Of a stretch of 64,000 nt of DNA, positions 51,746-61,464 are shown piece by piece (the first letter of the stretch is position 1; each line of letters opens with the position of its first letter). The stretch comes from Luteolibacter flavescens. Its GTDB lineage: Bacteria > Verrucomicrobiota > Verrucomicrobiia > Verrucomicrobiales > Akkermansiaceae. Both the position numbers and the translations under genes were made by a program. The DNA lies in the NCBI RefSeq assembly GCF_025950085.1, contig NZ_JAPDDS010000003.1, forward strand, positions 459,894 to 523,893, written 5' to 3'. The notes beneath the pieces were generated by a model that was given only the letters and a program-made list of their open reading frames with translations, was not told the DNA's origin and ran no database searches.

Positions 51746-52303
51746 CGGGAGAGGGAGATGGGCGGGAACCGGGATTTGTAAGAGGTCGTCACGAGAATAC
51801 CTTACCATCCTCATTTCTCCGCTCACATGAGCACCAAGCATAAGTGCCACACCATGCCATGAGCGGTGACGCGCCCTATTTCCCTCAAAAACGGACATAA
51901 CGGCCTTTTCGCAGATCGATTCGGATGCCTAAAGCAGCTCATTCGGCATTTTTTGTGTCATACTCCGCAACTGAATTTGATGTCTCCCAAAATTGGCATG
52001 GGTGACACTGAGCGAAAAAAGTGCGGAATTACGCCGCCGATTTTGTAGGACAGCCATGGGCTGAATACTTTGTACCACGTGGATTTCGATGCGCCGGTTG
52101 AATCAAATTACCGGCATCCGATGACTCCGGTTTTGACCGATTCCTCGGTTCGGACTTGCTGATCATCCACCCTCAGCAAACGCGGCCAATTACTAACCAT
52201 GGGAACCGGGCACCGGCTCTGCTATGCATACATTTGCATAAATTGAACCCGGGGGAGCTCCCGATCCCACAACCATGCAAAAAACTACAACGACCGAAAA
52301 TTC
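51746..52303. other. 558-bp AT-richer intergenic stretch upstream of the large modular protein
   Basis: No gene is seen. It contains GTGTCA/TGACAC arms near 51956-52009, a TATGCA-TACATT-TGCATA inverted repeat at 52223-52240, and a sigma-54-like box at 52208-52223. The composition is lower in GC than in the genes around it. Confidence 0.45.
52208..52223 (+). promoter_or_regulatory. Sigma-54-like promoter box
   Basis: GGGCACCGGCTCTGCT has GG and GC separated by 10 bases and fits most of the -24/-12 consensus (TGGCAC-n5-TTGCW). It lies about 80 bases before the ATG of the large protein. An inverted repeat overlaps its 3' side. Chance matches are possible. Confidence 0.3.
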
Positions 52304-55300
52304 ATGATCCATCGTCAGGTTCGCAAAGCATTTGTCAGCCCGCCTGACTGGAGACCTATCCGCTGGCTAACGGCCCTCGCAGGCCTGCTCGCCACGAACA
52401 ACGCAATCGCAGCCCTCCCGCCAGGAAACCTCCTGGCAAATCCCTCCGGGATGCAGGAGGCCAACTTCGATTGGACCATCACCGCCGGCCCCGTCTCACC
52501 ACCGAACTACAACACGGGATGGCGCAGGGACGGCGGCACCGGCGTCTCGCCTTTCAACCCCTCGAATGTCCGCGCGGGATTCGGAGGCAGGACCACATTC
52601 CGCGACGGCTACTTCCGGACATCCTATTCTAACAATCCCTGCTCGCGCTTCCAACTCATCGACCTGGAGGCAAGAGGAGCGACCCGCGCGGAACTCAACG
52701 CCCAACCGGAAATCAAGGTGGGTGAGTGGATCTCCAGCTACTCTGCAAATGTGGGCAACTACTCTGACAACTTCTTCATCACCGTCAAGTTGTTGGCAGA
52801 AAATGGAACCACCGAATTGGCCACATGGACGGTAAACAACACCACCAACGGAGGCATCCCGAACACTTGGACGCTCTTCCAGAACACCTTCGCCAACTAT
52901 GGCGAGGGCCTACGCTACATCCGCTTCGAAAGCGGCGGGTGGGACGGAGGAAACTGGTTGGGCCAGTATGGCAGTTTCCATGACGAGTCCTTCGTCGAAT
53001 TCACCCACGACTCCGATGGTGACGGCCTACCGGACGCGGTCGAGGCCGCCTATGGAAATGGTGCCGACCTCACTCCGGAAGGCGACGTCGATGGGGACGG
53101 TCTCACCAACCTCGAGGAATACGAATACGGGACCGACATCGGGAATCCCGACACCGACGGAGACGGCCTCGACGACGGGGACGAGATCACCCATCGCGGC
53201 AATGCCCTCATCCGCGACACCGACGGAGACGGCATCGAGGATGGTGATGAGGTTCACCTCTATCAAACCATGCCCGACTTCGCCGACTCGGACAACGACG
53301 GCTTCTCGGACTACGCCGAGATCTTCGGCGACGTGCCGTCCGATCCGAATAGCGCGACCAGCGTGCCCGGTGGCATCACCGCCGAGAAGCGGTACGAGCT
53401 GGTCGGCTCCGACCTGACCGACCCGGAGAATGACGGCAACGACTCCACGGCCAACGGCACCAACTTCAACTGGACCGCCATCCAAGCCGGAGCCAACGGA
53501 ACCTTCGCAAACGAAGGCACCTACAGCGTCTTCGACAACAAGGTGAATCAGAGCGGTTCGAAATGGTATGCTGCCACAGTCGGAACCACCGCTTGGGTCC
53601 AGGTGAAGTTCGACCAACTCACCAGCCTCACCGGCTTCTCCCTGACATCAGGAGGTGATGCGCCAGAGCGCGACCCCTTGATCTGGGAGATCCAGGGCTC
53701 CATCGAGGACGTGGCCACGAATCCGACGAAGTTCACCACGATCTATCGTTGGACCAGCAACCAGCCACCATGGCTGCCTTCCGAGCGCAACGTGACCTAC
53801 TCCGTCACGCTGCCAAAGAAGACCCTGCCCTACCGCTGGATCCGATACCAGGCCTACAGCGTCCGCAGTGGCACCGCATTCCAGCTCGATGAAATCGAGT
53901 ACTTCGGCGAGAAGTCGAATGCCGATGCAGATGGCGACCAGATCCCGAAACTGTGGGAGGACTACTATGCCTTCATGTCGGACAGCAATGCGGCCGATGC
54001 AACTGCTGACCAGGACGGCGACGGACTGAACAACCGTGGGGAATTCCTTGCAGGCACCGATCCCACGAATCCGGACACCGATGGTGACGGACTCACCGAC
54101 GGCCAAGAGGTCAACACCTTCCACAGCAATCCGCTGCTCACCGACTCGGACGGCGACGGACTGACGGATGGCCAGGAAGCAGGTCCCGGCGGCTATGGAA
54201 CGGACCCGGCGAAGGCGGACACCGATGGCGACGGATTCTCCGACTACATCGAGGTGATGGCGGCTACCCCGACCAATCCCCTGCTGAACACGAGCAATCC
54301 CGCAAATGTCACCGCCACCAAGCCGGCGACACTTGTCGGAGGTGACCTGACGGACCCGGAGAACAACGGCAACGACTCCACGCCCACCGGCACGAACTTC
54401 AACTGGAGTCACATCCAGGCGAGCGTGAACGGAACCTTCCTCGGGACAAGCGGTGAAGGTGCCTTCAGCGTCTTCGACAACAAGGTGAACGTGGCTGGCT
54501 CCAAGTGGCTCCTGAACGGCTTCACCTCTCCGCAGTGGATCCAGGTTAAATTCGATACCCACACGAGCCTCACAGGGTTCTCGCTCACCTCGGGTGGCGA
54601 TTTCCCTGAGCGCGATCCTCTAGTGTGGGAAATCCAAGGGTCCACGGAAGACGTGAACGCGAATCCCACCAAGTGGAAGACCATCTTCCGCTGGGACTAT
54701 GGCCAACCTCCGTGGACGAATGCCGAGCGAGCCAGGACCTACCTGGTGACCCTGCCGAAGAAGACCCTGCCCTACCGCTGGATCCGCTTCCAAGTGAACA
54801 GCCTGCGCAGTGGAACCACGTTCCAGTTGGACGAGATCGAATACTTCGGCGAGCGCACGAATGCCGATGCCGATGGCGACCAGATCCCGAAACTGTGGGA
54901 GGACTACTATGCCTTCATGTCGGACAGCAATGCAGCCGATGCACTGGCTGACCAGGACGGGGACGGCCTGAACAATCGCGGTGAGTATCTCGCGGGAACC
55001 GATCCCACGGTGGCGGACAGCGACGGCGACGGTCTGTCCGACGGACTCGAGGTGAATACCTACCAGACCAATCCTCTGGCAGCAGACACCGATGGCGACG
55101 GGCTGACCGACTTCCAGGAAGTGGGCCCCGGCGGCTATGGCACGGATCCGAAGAAAGCGGACACCGATGGCGATGGCTTCTCGGACTTCGCGGAAGTGAA
55201 CAACGTCCCGCCGACCGATCCGAAGTCCGCGACCAGCGCTCCATATCGCGTTACCATCCTGGGCACCGGCAACGGTTCCTTGATCGGAGCCGACCTGACC

Positions 55301-56065
55301 GACCCGGAAGACGACATCAACGACGGCCTCACCACGACCTCGAATGCAGGAAGCGGTTTCAACTGGGTGGCCTCCTATACGAACTCCACGAAGAACTACT
55401 TCAACGGTCCGGCAAATACCGGCACCGCCAATGAAGGCATCCTCAACCTCTTCGACAACAAGGTCGGCGGCGGGGAAGCCAAGTATTGCTGCGAGGCTGG
55501 TCCCCGCTTCATCACGCTGGAATTCGCAAACCCCGTCTCCCTGACTCATTTCACAATGGCATCCGGGAACGATTCGCTCGAGCGCAGCCCGGCGATGTGG
55601 GAACTGGCAGGATCGAACAACAATACGGACTTCACCGTGATCGTGGCGGATACGACCCCGGGGCATCACTGGACGGCCTTCGACCAGGTTCTCCGGTTCG
55701 ACCTGAACCAACCGGCCCCACCTTACAAATTCATCAAGCTCACGCTGATGAGTTCGACGGCGACGGCCCCGGTAACAAACGCCATCCAGTTCAGCGAAGT
55801 GGAGTACTTCGGCTCGGTGGTGACCCAGACCGCTCTGGCGATCGCCAGCAGCCGCTTCGACAGCGAAGGTGACTTCCAGGTGGAAGCCAAGGGAATGGTC
55901 ACGGGCACCTGGTACCAGCTTTTCCGCAGCACCACGCTGGAGAACAACTGGACGCCGGTGGGTGCAGCGGTCCAAGGCACCACGCCGACACACGTCTTCG
56001 AGGATGAGAATCCTCCGGCGACGAAGGCCTTCTACCGCGTGGGAGACGTGCTTCCGCCTCCATGA
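52304..56065 (+). CDS. Large secreted protein with discoidin-like and thrombospondin-3 repeats
   Basis: This 1253-residue protein starts with a long N-terminal region holding a signal segment (WLTALAGLLATNNAIA, cleavage near residue 37). A beta domain (about 40-240) follows, then calcium-binding TSP3-type repeats (DSDGDGLPDAVE, DTDGDGLDDGDE). Then come two full and one partial copies of a module that begins DLTDPEN and contains a discoidin-like fold (WVQVKFDQLTSLTGFSLTSG, RWIRYQAYSVRSGTAFQLDE) and more TSP3 repeats (DQDGDGLNNRGEFLAGTDP). The end, from GTWYQLFRSTTLENNW to AFYRVGD, is a short beta domain. Discoidin-like domains bind carbohydrates or surfaces, so a cell-surface or matrix role is likely. 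A strong terminator follows. Confidence 0.88.
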   Translation: MIHRQVRKAFVSPPDWRPIRWLTALAGLLATNNAIAALPPGNLLANPSGMQEANFDWTITAGPVSPPNYNTGWRRDGGTGVSPFNPSNVRAGFGGRTTFRDGYFRTSYSNNPCSRFQLIDLEARGATRAELNAQPEIKVGEWISSYSANVGNYSDNFFITVKLLAENGTTELATWTVNNTTNGGIPNTWTLFQNTFANYGEGLRYIRFESGGWDGGNWLGQYGSFHDESFVEFTHDSDGDGLPDAVEAAYGNGADLTPEGDVDGDGLTNLEEYEYGTDIGNPDTDGDGLDDGDEITHRGNALIRDTDGDGIEDGDEVHLYQTMPDFADSDNDGFSDYAEIFGDVPSDPNSATSVPGGITAEKRYELVGSDLTDPENDGNDSTANGTNFNWTAIQAGANGTFANEGTYSVFDNKVNQSGSKWYAATVGTTAWVQVKFDQLTSLTGFSLTSGGDAPERDPLIWEIQGSIEDVATNPTKFTTIYRWTSNQPPWLPSERNVTYSVTLPKKTLPYRWIRYQAYSVRSGTAFQLDEIEYFGEKSNADADGDQIPKLWEDYYAFMSDSNAADATADQDGDGLNNRGEFLAGTDPTNPDTDGDGLTDGQEVNTFHSNPLLTDSDGDGLTDGQEAGPGGYGTDPAKADTDGDGFSDYIEVMAATPTNPLLNTSNPANVTATKPATLVGGDLTDPENNGNDSTPTGTNFNWSHIQASVNGTFLGTSGEGAFSVFDNKVNVAGSKWLLNGFTSPQWIQVKFDTHTSLTGFSLTSGGDFPERDPLVWEIQGSTEDVNANPTKWKTIFRWDYGQPPWTNAERARTYLVTLPKKTLPYRWIRFQVNSLRSGTTFQLDEIEYFGERTNADADGDQIPKLWEDYYAFMSDSNAADALADQDGDGLNNRGEYLAGTDPTVADSDGDGLSDGLEVNTYQTNPLAADTDGDGLTDFQEVGPGGYGTDPKKADTDGDGFSDFAEVNNVPPTDPKSATSAPYRVTILGTGNGSLIGADLTDPEDDINDGLTTTSNAGSGFNWVASYTNSTKNYFNGPANTGTANEGILNLFDNKVGGGEAKYCCEAGPRFITLEFANPVSLTHFTMASGNDSLERSPAMWELAGSNNNTDFTVIVADTTPGHHWTAFDQVLRFDLNQPAPPYKFIKLTLMSSTATAPVTNAIQFSEVEYFGSVVTQTALAIASSRFDSEGDFQVEAKGMVTGTWYQLFRSTTLENNWTPVGAAVQGTTPTHVFEDENPPATKAFYRVGDVLPPP
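53411..55291 (+). repeat. Tandem ~940-bp coding modules
   Basis: Module 1 begins at 53411 and module 2 at 54344 (spacing 933). Module 3 begins at 55292 (spacing 948) and stops after the discoidin part. The copies are close in DNA: 53930-53991 and 54872-54933 are identical over 62 bases, including third codon positions. Confidence 0.85.
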
Positions 56066-56117
56066 TTGACCTAAGGTTTTCCGGATCGCCCCCACGGTCC
56101 TGACTACCGACCAGCCA

Positions 56118-56150
56118 AGCCCCGCCGGATGCTGTCCGGCGGGGCTTTTT
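56118..56150 (+). terminator. Strong Rho-independent terminator
   Basis: The 12-bp stem AGCCCCGCCGGA/TCCGGCGGGGCT with a 5-base loop is followed by TTTTT. It ends the large modular gene. Confidence 0.92.
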
Positions 56151-56228
56151 CGTGGGCGCGTGCGAGGCCGATCCGTCACGATGATGTCATTGTCGTGCCC
56201 CGGATCGCGGGTATGGTGGGAGACCACC

Positions 56229-57125
56229 ATGAAACGCCGCCACTTCCTCGGCACCGCTGCGGGCCTGCTACCCGGTGCCTCCATTGCGACCGATGGACAG
56301 ATGCCGCTGCTACGCTTCGGCCTGATCGCCGACGCGCAGTACGCAGACGCTGATCCCGAAGGTGAGCGCCACTATCGCGCCACTCCGGAGAAGCTGAAGC
56401 GTGCCGTGGAGATCATACGCGCTGCGAAGCCCGCCTTCACGCTTCACCTGGGGGACTTCATCGACCGCGACTTCAAGTCCTTCGACACGGTGCTGCCGCT
56501 GATCAATGAGCTCCGCCACCCCGTTCATCACCTGCTGGGAAACCACGACTACACGGTGGCAGATGGAGACAAGGCGCGGGTGGTGGCCACGCTCGGCATG
56601 CCGCACGACTACTATACCTTTCGTAGCGGGAATGTCCGCTTCGTGATGCTGGATACGAATTCCGTATCCACCTACAAGCAATCGGCAACGTCACCCGCGA
56701 CGACCGCTGCCGCGGCACAGCTCAAGTCGCTGGAGGCCGCTGGCCACCCGGGTGCGAAGCCGTGGAATGGGGGCGTCTCCGAAACCCAGCTCGAATGGCT
56801 GGATCGGGAGCTCTTCGCCGCGGATGTGGCGAAGGAGCGAGTGATCCTGTGCGGTCACCATCCCCTGCTACCCGCTGGCGAGCACCAACTCTGGAACCAC
56901 GAAGCCGTGCTGTCCGTGATCGACAAGCACCCCAGCGTCGTCGCGTGGTTCAATGGCCACAACCATGCCGGGGACTTCGTCGAGCGACAGGGCGTTCCCT
57001 ATGTAACCTTCCGCTCCATGCTGCATCACCCGGAGAATACCGCATTCTCCATCATCGACGTGCATGCCGACCGCATCGTGATCACCGGCCACGGCCGCGA
57101 GGTCACCCGCACGCTGATGTTTTGA
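56229..57125 (+). CDS. ADPRibase-Mn-like metallophosphoesterase with Tat signal
   Basis: This 298-residue protein starts with a twin-arginine-type signal (MKRRHFLGTAAGLLPG). The calcineurin-like domain shows FGLIADAQYAD, LHLGDFIDRD, LLGNHDY, GHHP and FNGHNH, the metal-binding sequence of the family. The pattern IADAQYAD with GERHYR closely follows manganese-dependent ADP-ribose/CDP-alcohol diphosphatase (ADPRM). Those enzymes hydrolyse ADP-ribose and CDP-alcohols. An exported location is unusual for that role, so the substrate may differ. It sits after the terminator of the large gene and is convergent with the autotransporter-repeat gene. Confidence 0.88.
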   Translation: MKRRHFLGTAAGLLPGASIATDGQMPLLRFGLIADAQYADADPEGERHYRATPEKLKRAVEIIRAAKPAFTLHLGDFIDRDFKSFDTVLPLINELRHPVHHLLGNHDYTVADGDKARVVATLGMPHDYYTFRSGNVRFVMLDTNSVSTYKQSATSPATTAAAAQLKSLEAAGHPGAKPWNGGVSETQLEWLDRELFAADVAKERVILCGHHPLLPAGEHQLWNHEAVLSVIDKHPSVVAWFNGHNHAGDFVERQGVPYVTFRSMLHHPENTAFSIIDVHADRIVITGHGREVTRTLMF

Positions 57126-57231
57126 TCTCGCCGCATCCTTGTCGGCGGAGTTGGGAAAGGCCGCCCCGCGCTCCCGTGCGTGGCGACCTTCCCCTGTCCT
57201 CCGACGGGTGCCATGAGAAAACTACAACCGA

Positions 57232-59265
57232 TCAGGAATCCACCTCGACCTTGAGGCGGGCGAAGAGCTTGCCGCCCGGAGGCATCGGGATGCTCACCGT
57301 CCACGAGTCGCCACCGGGGCCGGGCTCGGTGGTGATGATGACGCCATCCTGGCCATCCACTGCCACGAGCGGCAGATCCAGCCCTGTGCCATACTCGACG
57401 ACCGGTGCGATGGAAGCTGCTCCGGCATTGCGCTCGAAGGTGAAGACAAAGCGGTCTCCCACCACGCGACCGGAGGGCTTGCCGACCGGCTGGCCGGACA
57501 CGAGCGGATCGCCATCGAGGAAGAACTCGAGGATATTCGCAAAGCCATCGCCATCCGGATCAGCCTCGGGCAACTTGTCCTCGTCGCTGGCCCACGTGTA
57601 GTTCGAGGCCCAGTTCGCATACGGGGAGGTGCCGGGCGTCACCGCTATCTTGTTGCCCTGGTAGGCGTAGTCGATTGTGTAGCCCGCGCCATTCTCGATG
57701 CCCGCGAAATTCCCGCCACTACGGGTACCGTAGGTGGCGATGACGTAGGGCTCGGTCAGCGGCTCGCCTTCCGGGAGTTCGATTCGAAGGGTGGCTCCTT
57801 CCACATTCAAGTCTCCCTCCACGACCAGCACGTCACTGCCGGCAGGCGTGAGTTCGATCGCGAGCTTGCCGGCCACCGCCACATCTTCCTTCACCGTCAG
57901 CGTGCCCACGCCGTATCCCGGAGCGATGGTGCCGGTCGAGGTGATCGACTTGTTGATCGTGCCCGAGCCACCGATGGTGCCATCGGCCTGCACGGTCACT
58001 TCGGACGCGGTGAGCGTTCCATTGATGAGCAGCGTGCCACCTTCCACGACGGTCGCGCCGGTGTATTGGCTGCTTGCCTCGAGGGAAAGGGTGCCTCCGT
58101 TCCGCTTCGTGAGGCCGCCACCTCCATCCAGGAGATTCAGGCCGATGCCGATGGAGTGCGTGTCAGTGTCCACGAAGAGGCCACCATCTTCCACCGTCAG
58201 GCTGTCGATGCCGCTGATGAAGTCGGCATCACTGAAGCGAGGCTTGAGCGTGCCGCCATTGAAGACGATGGCGGTGTTGCCGGTGCTTCCACCCTTGATG
58301 ATCCGGCTCGGGTTGAGCGTGCCACCGTTGAGATTGAAGGTCGCGCTCGCCGAGTCGGCATTGCCCATGACGAGGGTGCCGAAGTAGGCGATGGAGGCCT
58401 CCCCGCTGATCGTCCACGTCGCCGTGGCGTTCCCGCTCTCGCCCAGCAGCGTGTCCGTGCTGCCATTCGTGAAATAGCCACCCGTCTGCTGGACGATGGC
58501 CGAGCTGCCATTGCCGCGACCAAAGACGGCCGAGGTGCCCTGAACCTCTTCCACGACCTTGTTGAATGATCCTGCGCCCAGCTTCATCGTGCCGGTCCCG
58601 CCGTCCGCGCCAACAATGAGCATGTCGATCGCGTTTGCCGCGGATTGACCGGAGAAATCGAGCGTTCCCTTCGCATTGGCACCCACACCGATGTGCCATG
58701 GCGTGACGCACCGGATGAAGCCCGAGGACTGGACCAGCTCGCCTTCACTGCCCGCTCCATCGCCGATGGAGAAGGTGCCGCCGCCCATGCGCTGGATCAT
58801 CCCGTTCTCCATCACGAAGAGGCCGTTGCCCCCGCCGGTGCCGATGGAGATCTGGCCCATCGCCATGAACATGCCGGTCTTGAAATCGAATCTTCCGAGC
58901 GATCCCGTCAGATTGCCGACGATGGTCGAGCCGGTGTTGGTCATGCCGACCTCGGTGCCGAAGCCACCGCTCGACACCCGGACGCCGCCAAGCGTCGGGG
59001 GCGCGGTGTTGATCCAGACCGATCCGCCATTCGAGACCACGGCGGTGTCGCCGCCACCGGGCAGCACGCCGCCGGACCAACTGGCTGTATCGGTGAAATT
59101 TCCATCTCCCCCGGTCCACTGGATGTCAGCGGCGTGCAGGGGAGTGGTGAGGAGGATGCCCGTCGCAAGCGCTTGGATTGCGCGACGGGTAACAGGTTGG
59201 GTGACGAATCGGGTTTGAACAGAGATCGAAGGCAACCAATTTTTCACGATCGCCGGATAAGGCAC
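57232..59265 (-). CDS. Secreted protein with autotransporter-associated beta-strand repeats
   Basis: This 677-residue protein has a signal segment (ALATGILLTTPLHAA) and a parallel-beta-helix passenger with G/T/N-rich turns (IQWTGGDGNFTDTASWSGG, LNGGTLNPSRIIKGGSTGN). A recognisable PATR unit reads GGGLTKRNGGTLSLEASSQY. It lacks a C-terminal autotransporter barrel. Instead a calcium-binding motif (EADPDGDGFANILEFFLDG) and a short beta domain end the protein (KLFARLKVEVDS). It is likely a cell-surface or secreted beta-helix protein. Its passenger has no TPS domain, so a link with the TpsB gene is unproven. Confidence 0.9.
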   Translation of the reverse strand: MPYPAIVKNWLPSISVQTRFVTQPVTRRAIQALATGILLTTPLHAADIQWTGGDGNFTDTASWSGGVLPGGGDTAVVSNGGSVWINTAPPTLGGVRVSSGGFGTEVGMTNTGSTIVGNLTGSLGRFDFKTGMFMAMGQISIGTGGGNGLFVMENGMIQRMGGGTFSIGDGAGSEGELVQSSGFIRCVTPWHIGVGANAKGTLDFSGQSAANAIDMLIVGADGGTGTMKLGAGSFNKVVEEVQGTSAVFGRGNGSSAIVQQTGGYFTNGSTDTLLGESGNATATWTISGEASIAYFGTLVMGNADSASATFNLNGGTLNPSRIIKGGSTGNTAIVFNGGTLKPRFSDADFISGIDSLTVEDGGLFVDTDTHSIGIGLNLLDGGGGLTKRNGGTLSLEASSQYTGATVVEGGTLLINGTLTASEVTVQADGTIGGSGTINKSITSTGTIAPGYGVGTLTVKEDVAVAGKLAIELTPAGSDVLVVEGDLNVEGATLRIELPEGEPLTEPYVIATYGTRSGGNFAGIENGAGYTIDYAYQGNKIAVTPGTSPYANWASNYTWASDEDKLPEADPDGDGFANILEFFLDGDPLVSGQPVGKPSGRVVGDRFVFTFERNAGAASIAPVVEYGTGLDLPLVAVDGQDGVIITTEPGPGGDSWTVSIPMPPGGKLFARLKVEVDS

Positions 59266-59335
59266 TATCCCCCGTTTCCTCCACCCGGATGGGACGAATG
59301 GCCCCGGCTCCGTGACGAAAGCGCCATCATGGGGA

Positions 59336-60085
59336 TCAACCCGCGCCCAATCTTTCCTGAAGATCGCGCAGCGGGATCGTCATGTCCACACGGGCACCGG
59401 ACTTCAGGATCACGCAGTAGCTTCCCGCCCCCATGGGCTGAACCTCGCGCAGCCGTGAGAGATTGATGATGGCCGAGCGGCTCACGCGCATGAAGCCATG
59501 CGACTCCAGGCGGTCCGTCATGGCGGACATCGTTTCACGCACGATGTGCCGCTCGGGACCGCAATGCAGCACGAGATAATTCCCCGCTGCCTCCACGTGA
59601 TCGATCTCTGCGGCGCGGACGAAGACGATGCGCTCCGGCGACTTCACCAGCACGCGCGGGCCGCCATCGATGATGTGGAGATGGGACTTCAATTGCGAAA
59701 GCCCGCCATCGGACCCCGAGGAAATGCGCTCGCGTGCGCGGCCCAGCGCTTCCTTGAAGCGGGATGCCTTGAAGGGCTTCAGGAGATAATCCACTGCACT
59801 CACCTCGAAGGCACGCACCGCATGCGTGTCGTATGCCGTGGTGAAGATGACCACCGGCGCGGGATTCACGGGCAATTCCTCCAGCACATCGAAGCCACTC
59901 AGCCGCGGCATCTGGATATCGAGGAAGACGAGGTCCGGTCGCAGTTCCGCGCACATCGCCAGCGCGGCCTCGCCATCCGCCGCCTCGCCCACGATTTCCA
60001 CGTCGGGCTCACAGCCTAACAGACTGCGGACCCGCTCGCGGGCCAGCTCTTCATCGTCCACGATCACGCATCGGATTTTTTTCAT
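59336..60085 (-). CDS. LytTR-family response regulator
   Basis: This 249-residue protein has a receiver domain (CVIVDDEELARERVRSLL, phosphorylated Asp56 in DLVFLDIQMP, with lysine in YLLKPFKASRF) and a LytTR DNA-binding domain (DHVEAAGNYLVLHCGPERHI, and FMRVSRSAIINLSRL). Family members bind direct repeats upstream of target genes. It overlaps the kinase gene by four bases (ATGA), forming a two-gene LytS/LytTR-type system. Its target is unknown; possible targets include the adjacent secreted-protein genes. Confidence 0.95.
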   Translation of the reverse strand: MKKIRCVIVDDEELARERVRSLLGCEPDVEIVGEAADGEAALAMCAELRPDLVFLDIQMPRLSGFDVLEELPVNPAPVVIFTTAYDTHAVRAFEVSAVDYLLKPFKASRFKEALGRARERISSGSDGGLSQLKSHLHIIDGGPRVLVKSPERIVFVRAAEIDHVEAAGNYLVLHCGPERHIVRETMSAMTDRLESHGFMRVSRSAIINLSRLREVQPMGAGSYCVILKSGARVDMTIPLRDLQERLGAG

Positions 60086-61464
60086 CGGGTGGCAGTATGG
60101 GCTGGTAGCTGGATGATCATGTGGACGCCTCCTCCGGGCGGCTCCTCCGAGCGGAAAACGTGCCTGCCGGGATAAAGCGCGGCGAGGCGCTCGCGGATGC
60201 TCGCCATGCCGATGCCGCTGCCGGAGCCACCCTTCGAGTGGCCGATGCCCACGCCATCGTCCTCGATGCGGATGGTCAGCATGTCGCCGTCCAGCGCGGT
60301 CACGACCCGCACACAGCCACCGCTGCCACGCGGCTCGATGCCGTGGTGGATGGCATTTTCCACCAGCGGCTGCACGAGCAGCGCGGGCACCAGCAGGCCG
60401 AGCGTGTCGCGGGCGACCTCACGCTCGACCTTCAGCCGATTGCCGAAGCGCATGCGCTGGATATCGAGATAGCGATCGACGAAGTGCAGCTCCTCCCGCA
60501 GCGGGATCTCCGCCTGGCGCTCGCCATCCAGCGCGATGCGCAGCAGCTCGCTGAGGGACATGATCATCTCCTCCGCGCGCTCCGGATCCTTCCGCGTCAA
60601 CATCGCGATGCCATTCAGCGTATTGAAAAGGAAATGCGGCTGGAGCTGGGCCTGCAGCGCCTGTGCACGGGCCTGCGCGTGGCGAGTGTGGAGCTCGGCG
60701 GCCCGCTCATTCTCCCGCCTCGCCGTGCGGAGGAAGAGCCATGCGTGGGACAGGATGAGCAGCGCGGCGTAGACGAAGCCGTCCAACAGGACCTTCGACA
60801 TCGCGGGCACCTTCTTCAGCCCGCCCAGCGACTCGTCCGCACGGCGGGCGATGTCCGCCCATTGTGCCTCGATGCGTTGCTTCAGCTCCTCACGCGTGAA
60901 GATCACCCCCGGCAGCTTCCGCGGATCCACCTCGGGCGGCAGGCCGAAGGCCTCGGGCAGCTCCTGCTGGGGATCGCGACCGATCTCGCGGGTCAGCGGG
61001 ATGCCGAATTCGCCGCCCGGTGTCTTGTCAAACCCCGGCGGGAACCACGACTCCACCGCGGGCATCGGCGCGAGAATGGGCTGACGGCGCGCGGCCTGAT
61101 CCTGGAAGACGAGACAGACCCCGATGAAGGCGAGCGCCGCGGGCACCAAAACCAGCACGTGCACCCACTTCCGCCGGCCAAAGAGCGGGAACCTCGCCGC
61201 CAGCCCGAGCACGTACGGCGCGAGTAGTAGCCACGGCACCCAGGGCAGGAGCTGCTGCTGCATCACCAGCCGCGAGGCGGACGCATCCAGCGTGCCACCC
61301 GCTCCCATCTCCACGAAGATCACGCGGCTCTCCGGCTCGCGCAGCGCGAACCACCAGACCGCCACGGCGGCGAGCACGGTCCACACGGCGAAGAATACTC
61401 CCGGCAACCACCCTGGCAGGGCACCGGCGCGGGATGAAGGCAGGGTCATCGGCGCGACAATCAT
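60082..61464 (-). CDS. LytS-like sensor histidine kinase
   Basis: This 460-residue kinase has two or three N-terminal membrane helices (VFFAVWTVLAAVAVWWFAL, WVPWLLLAPYVLGLAARF, VLVLVPAALAFIGVCLV), an extracytoplasmic region of about 110 residues, another helix, then a His_kinase domain (phosphorylated histidine near 275 in QLQPHFLFNTLNGI) and a HATPase domain (VENAIHHGIEPRG, EDDGVGIGHSKGGSGSGIGM). It should phosphorylate the overlapping LytTR regulator. No known sensory domain is recognised in the outer part. Confidence 0.94.
   Translation of the reverse strand: MIVAPMTLPSSRAGALPGWLPGVFFAVWTVLAAVAVWWFALREPESRVIFVEMGAGGTLDASASRLVMQQQLLPWVPWLLLAPYVLGLAARFPLFGRRKWVHVLVLVPAALAFIGVCLVFQDQAARRQPILAPMPAVESWFPPGFDKTPGGEFGIPLTREIGRDPQQELPEAFGLPPEVDPRKLPGVIFTREELKQRIEAQWADIARRADESLGGLKKVPAMSKVLLDGFVYAALLILSHAWLFLRTARRENERAAELHTRHAQARAQALQAQLQPHFLFNTLNGIAMLTRKDPERAEEMIMSLSELLRIALDGERQAEIPLREELHFVDRYLDIQRMRFGNRLKVEREVARDTLGLLVPALLVQPLVENAIHHGIEPRGSGGCVRVVTALDGDMLTIRIEDDGVGIGHSKGGSGSGIGMASIRERLAALYPGRHVFRSEEPPGGGVHMIIQLPAHTATR

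Noticed and set aside
57232..59265. Classical type V autotransporter
   Set aside because: The passenger has PATR repeats but there is no C-terminal beta barrel. The end is a calcium motif and a short beta domain instead.
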